A stretch of DNA of 7,384 bases from Gammaproteobacteria bacterium. Its GTDB lineage: Bacteria > Pseudomonadota > Gammaproteobacteria > SZUA-21. Position numbers and translations under genes: made by a program. Where the stretch lies: positions 1 through 7,384 of the forward strand of contig JALUUZ010000491.1 of assembly GCA_027021095.1 (NCBI GenBank), read 5' to 3'. Below the pieces are notes generated by a model. It ran no database searches. It had not been told where the DNA came from and saw only the letters and a list, made by a program, of their open reading frames with translations. Positions 4,379 through 7,384 of the stretch are shown here, in pieces (the stretch's first letter is position 1; every line of letters starts with the position of its first letter).

Positions 4379-7084
4379 ATGACCGATGCCAGGCCCGAAA
4401 CCTTACTGCTGATCGACGGTTCTTCTTATTTTTATCGTGCTTATCATGCAATCAGGGGCCTGAGCAACTCTCAGGGTATGTCGACCAATGCAGTGTTCGG
4501 GGTGGTCAGGATGTTGCTCAAGGAACTGAAGCATATCGCGCCGGATTATGTGGCCGTGGTGTTCGATGCCAAGGGCAAGACCTTCCGGCACGAGCTGTAT
4601 CCGCAGTACAAGGCCAACCGGCCGCCGATGCCGGAGGACCTGCAGGAGCAGGTAGAGCCGTTGCATGCAATCGTCAACGCACTGGGCCTGCCGCTGCTTT
4701 CGGTCGACGGTGTCGAAGCCGATGACGTTATCGGTTGCCTGGCGACCAGGGCGGCGGCCCAGGGGATGGAGGTGATCATCTCGACCGGAGACAAGGACCT
4801 GGCGCAGCTGGTCAGCAGCAACATCACGCTGGTGGACACCATGCAGGATAAAAAGCTCGATGTCGACGGTGTGACCGAAAAGTTCGGCGTTCCGCCGGAC
4901 AAGATAGTCGATTACCTGGCGCTGGTTGGCGACACTTCGGACAATATTCCCGGTATTCCAAAGGTGGGTCCCAAGAGTGCGGCCAAGTGGCTGGCCGAAT
5001 ATGGCTCGGTCGATGAACTGATCGCAAATGCGGACAAGGTCAAGGGTAAAATCGGTGACAACCTGCGTGCCAACCTGGAACAGTTGAAGCTGGCACGCCA
5101 ACTGGTGACGATCAAGTGCGACCTGGACCTGGACCTCGATCCGAAGACGCTGAAGCCGGCGGCACAGGACAAGGAGACGCTGGCGGAATGGTACCGGCGT
5201 CTCGAGTTCAATTCGCTGCTCAATGAGGTGTTGTCTGAGGGTGACGGTGCCAACCCGGGAGCAACGCAGGCAGACCGCGGTACCTATGAACTGGTTCTCG
5301 AGGAACAACAGCTGCAGGGCTGGCTGCGGCAACTCGAAAATGCCGAACTGATCGCGTTCGATACCGAGACCACGAGTATCGATTCGATGCAGGCGGAGCT
5401 GGTCGGCGTGTCGTTTGCGGTCGCCGCCGGCAAGGCGGCCTATGTGCCTTGTGCACACGACTATCCGGGGGCGCCATCGCAGATCGAGCGCCAGCGCCTG
5501 CTGCAGCTGCTGAGTCCGGTTCTGCAATCAGCGACGCCCGCCAAGGTCGGTCAGCATATCAAGTACGACCTGAACGTGTTGTCACGCTATGGCGTGCAGA
5601 TCGAAGGTATAGTGCATGACACGATGCTCGAATCCTATGTGCTCAACAGTATCGACCGCCATGACCTGGACAGCCTTGCTCTCAAGCACCTGGGACACAA
5701 GACGATTCATTTCGAGGAGGTGGCCGGGAAAGGCGCGAAGCAGCTGACCTTCAACCAGGTCGGGCTCGAGCAGGCCGGGCCTTATGCGGCAGAAGATGCG
5801 GACATTACCTTGCAGTTGCATCAGAGTCTGTGGCCGCAGCTGGAGCAGTGCCAATCGTTACGCAAAGTCTACGAGGAGATCGAAATTCCACTGATCGAGG
5901 TGCTGTCGCAGATGGAACGTGATGGCGTGCTGGTCGACAAGGACATGCTGCACGAGCAGGGGAAGGAACTGGCGAAGGAAATCGAGGCGCTGGAACAGCA
6001 GGCCTACGGGATCGCCGGGGAGGAGTTCAACCTGGGGTCGCCCAAACAGATACAGGCCGTGTTGTTTGAAAAGCTCGGGCTGCCGGTGCTGAAGAAAACC
6101 CCGAAGGGTCAGCCGTCCACTGCCGAGGAGGTGCTGCAGGAACTCGCGCTCGATTATCCATTGCCGAAGATCATTCTCGAGCACCGCAGTTTCAGCAAGC
6201 TGAAATCGACCTATATCGATCGTTTGCCGCAACAGATCAATCCGCGTACCGGGCGTGTGCATACCTCGTATCACCAGGCAGTGACCGCGACCGGCAGGCT
6301 GTCATCGTCGAACCCGAACCTGCAGAATATTCCTGTCAGGACCGCGCAGGGCAGGCGTATCCGCCAGGCATTCGTCGCGCCGCAGGGTAAGAAGATCGTT
6401 GCCGCGGATTACTCGCAGATCGAGTTGCGCATCATGGCCCACCTGTCGGCGGACGAGCGCTTGTTACAGGCCTTTGCTGACGGGCAGGATATTCATGCGT
6501 CGACTGCAGCGGAAGTCTTCGGGGTGGAACTCGATAAGGTCAGCAAAGAACAACGGCGCTCAGCCAAGGCGATCAACTTCGGTTTGATCTACGGGATGTC
6601 AGCGTTCGGCCTCGCCCGACAGCTGGGTATTGAGCGCAGCCAGGCGCAGGCCTATGTCGATCTTTACTTTCAGCGTTATCCCGGGGTTAAACAATTTATG
6701 GACGCTATCCGGGCCCAGGCGCATGATACGGGTTTTGTCGAAACTGTGTATGGACGGCGTCTGTACCTGCCGGAAATCAACTCGAAGAATGCAATGCGGC
6801 GGCAGTACGCGGAACGTACCGCGATCAATGCGCCTATGCAGGGCACGGCAGCGGACATTATCAAGCGTGCGATGATCGTGATCGCCGAGTGGATAGCGCG
6901 AGACAAGCTCGCGGCGCGGATGTTGATGCAGGTTCACGACGAGTTGGTGTTCGAGGTCGAACAGAGCGCGGTACAGGAGTTCATTGTCGGACTCAATCAG
7001 CGCATGTGTGCTGCGGGGGCGGATCTATCGGTGCCGTTGGCCGTGGAGACAGGCGTTGGTGACAACTGGGACCAGGCGCATTGA
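4379..7084 (+). CDS. polA: DNA polymerase I
   Basis: The enzyme fills gaps, removes RNA primers by nick translation and serves excision repair in the cytoplasm. The 901 residues match full-length bacterial PolA. Domains: the 5'-3' flap nuclease (about 1-290, with LLLIDGSSYFYRA at 9-21, EADDVIG 113-119, GDKDLAQL 137-144, GDTSDNIPGIPKVGPK 184-199); the 3'-5' proofreading domain (about 300-490) with all four carboxylates, D328 and E330 in DTE, D397 in KYD, D473 in AAED; and the polymerase (about 500-901) with motif A DYSQIELR (677-684), the O-helix RRSAKAINFGLIYG (726-739, including K730, F734, Y738) and motif C VHDE (852-855). All three activities should be intact. I chose ATG 4379 because AGGGA (4367-4371) lies 7 bases upstream and MTDARPETLLLIDG fits the family; a TTG 54 bases upstream precedes the -10 box. 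It is transcribed away from DUF2782-thrB. Confidence 0.98.
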   Translation: MTDARPETLLLIDGSSYFYRAYHAIRGLSNSQGMSTNAVFGVVRMLLKELKHIAPDYVAVVFDAKGKTFRHELYPQYKANRPPMPEDLQEQVEPLHAIVNALGLPLLSVDGVEADDVIGCLATRAAAQGMEVIISTGDKDLAQLVSSNITLVDTMQDKKLDVDGVTEKFGVPPDKIVDYLALVGDTSDNIPGIPKVGPKSAAKWLAEYGSVDELIANADKVKGKIGDNLRANLEQLKLARQLVTIKCDLDLDLDPKTLKPAAQDKETLAEWYRRLEFNSLLNEVLSEGDGANPGATQADRGTYELVLEEQQLQGWLRQLENAELIAFDTETTSIDSMQAELVGVSFAVAAGKAAYVPCAHDYPGAPSQIERQRLLQLLSPVLQSATPAKVGQHIKYDLNVLSRYGVQIEGIVHDTMLESYVLNSIDRHDLDSLALKHLGHKTIHFEEVAGKGAKQLTFNQVGLEQAGPYAAEDADITLQLHQSLWPQLEQCQSLRKVYEEIEIPLIEVLSQMERDGVLVDKDMLHEQGKELAKEIEALEQQAYGIAGEEFNLGSPKQIQAVLFEKLGLPVLKKTPKGQPSTAEEVLQELALDYPLPKIILEHRSFSKLKSTYIDRLPQQINPRTGRVHTSYHQAVTATGRLSSSNPNLQNIPVRTAQGRRIRQAFVAPQGKKIVAADYSQIELRIMAHLSADERLLQAFADGQDIHASTAAEVFGVELDKVSKEQRRSAKAINFGLIYGMSAFGLARQLGIERSQAQAYVDLYFQRYPGVKQFMDAIRAQAHDTGFVETVYGRRLYLPEINSKNAMRRQYAERTAINAPMQGTAADIIKRAMIVIAEWIARDKLAARMLMQVHDELVFEVEQSAVQEFIVGLNQRMCAAGADLSVPLAVETGVGDNWDQAH

Positions 7085-7264
7085 GGCCGGGTCGGCCGGT
7101 ATAGTGAATTTACTGCAGAATCAACAGGGTATGAAATACATTTATTTAATTTATATATGCATAACAATCACTTGCAAATAAAACCACGTTTTAACTTGTT
7201 AGATTAAAAAACCATACTACACTTTCCAGGTATAGCTGTTGAAGTTATTGTTACTGATTTTTTT
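7085..7264. other. AT-rich spacer after polA, no gene seen
   Basis: Right after the polA stop lies a small GC hairpin (GGCCG-GGT-CGGCC, 7085-7097) without a T-run. The sequence then becomes strongly AT-rich from about 7128 to 7215, unlike the rest of the window. No credible ORF is present. TTGAAG (7239-7244) could serve as a -35 for the RNA that follows, but no good -10 lies at the proper distance. Seven T residues occur at 7258-7264 without a hairpin before them. The stretch probably carries the control region of the downstream small RNA and the polA 3' end. Confidence 0.5.
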
Positions 7265-7271
7265 GTACTGT

Positions 7272-7384
7272 GTTTGTTCTATCCCACTCCTCCTCCCTAG
7301 AGTGGGTTTAGTAGCACCTCGACGAATGAACGTCGAGCGCTTGACCCCGGATTTTCTCTCCCCCTTAAAACTAAATCCGGGGTT
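7272..7384 (+). ncRNA. Candidate small RNA at the Spot 42/ErsA locus (start approximate)
   Basis: Three non-overlapping stem-loops lie in about 100 bases. The first has a perfect 7-bp stem CCCACTC/GAGTGGG (7283-7289, 7300-7306) with a 10-base loop CTCCTCCCTA. The second has a perfect 7-bp stem CTCGACG/CGTCGAG (7318-7324, 7331-7337) with loop AATGAA, extendable by AGC/GCT (7313-7315, 7339-7341). The third is an 11-bp stem ending at 7383. There is no ORF. Known: E. coli Spot 42 (spf) and P. aeruginosa ErsA are encoded directly downstream of polA, and are about 109 and 132 nucleotides long. Inferred: this is a small RNA of the same position class, about 110-120 nucleotides, acting by base pairing through its C-rich loops, perhaps with Hfq. 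I do not recognise its sequence as either known RNA. The promoter is unresolved and the 3' end runs past the window. Confidence 0.6.
7344..7384 (+). terminator. Terminal stem-loop of the candidate small RNA
   Basis: ACCCCGGATTT (7344-7354) pairs perfectly with AAATCCGGGGT (7373-7383) in an 11-bp stem, and G7343-T7384 adds a wobble. The 18-base loop contains CTCTCCCCCTT (7356-7366). The sequence after the stem begins TT and then the window ends, so the T-run expected of an intrinsic terminator cannot be confirmed. Confidence 0.6.

Noticed and set aside
4403..5527. 374-codon open frame on the minus strand inside polA
   Set aside because: It lies wholly antisense to the well-conserved polA domains and its product is arginine/glutamine-rich with no recognisable motif; GC-biased codons keep the reverse frame open.
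7085..7097. GGCCG-GGT-CGGCC hairpin as a polA terminator
   Set aside because: Only a 5-bp stem with no following T-run.
7131..7181. 16-residue ORF after polA (MKYIYLIY...)
   Set aside because: AGGG is too close to the ATG for initiation, and the residues follow from the AT-rich composition.
7241..7267. Sigma-E promoter for the small RNA, by analogy with ErsA
   Set aside because: GAAGTT matches 5 of 6 bases of the -35, but no TCTGA-like -10 occurs 16-17 bases downstream.

Overview
The window reads as a chromosomal segment of a gammaproteobacterium of moderate GC content. The main reason is synteny: polA, a small DUF2782-type secreted protein and a type II (aminoglycoside-phosphotransferase fold) homoserine kinase lie side by side, as they do in Pseudomonas. 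A sigma-E/AlgU-like promoter and a possible small RNA downstream of polA fit the same group. The genus cannot be fixed from the sequence alone.

Layout. From the left edge to about 3921, all genes are on the minus strand. In transcription order they are: a DUF2782 lipoprotein-size secreted protein (3921-3583), possibly preceded by a coupled 35-residue ORF (4025-3918); homoserine kinase thrB (3466-2516); a periplasmic TlpA/thioredoxin-like protein (2406-1909); and a TRAP transporter membrane pair, dctQ-type (1759-989) and dctM-type (992-1, cut by the window edge). polA (4379-7084) is divergent, on the plus strand. A 457-base region between polA and DUF2782 holds the polA promoter, an inverted repeat and the small upstream ORF. 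The last 300 bases hold an AT-rich spacer and then three closely packed stem-loops (7283-7384).

Units. The genes form three minus-strand transcription units. DUF2782 and thrB are separated by a GC-rich hairpin and a perfect TATAAT box. tlpA has its own GAACTT-N16-TCTGA sigma-E-type promoter and a clear intrinsic terminator. The TRAP pair has a good sigma-70 promoter just after that terminator and a 4-base ATGA overlap between its genes. The genes are metabolically unrelated: DNA replication/repair, threonine synthesis, periplasmic thiol chemistry, and uptake of an organic anion.

The most interesting object is the unannotated element after polA. Its three perfect stems include a C-rich loop resembling an anti-Shine-Dalgarno sequence and a final terminator-like stem at the window edge. 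Spot 42 (spf, enterics) and ErsA (Pseudomonas) sit at the same locus, so this is a strong candidate for a trans-acting small RNA of the Spot 42/ErsA position class, with a sequence I do not recognise.
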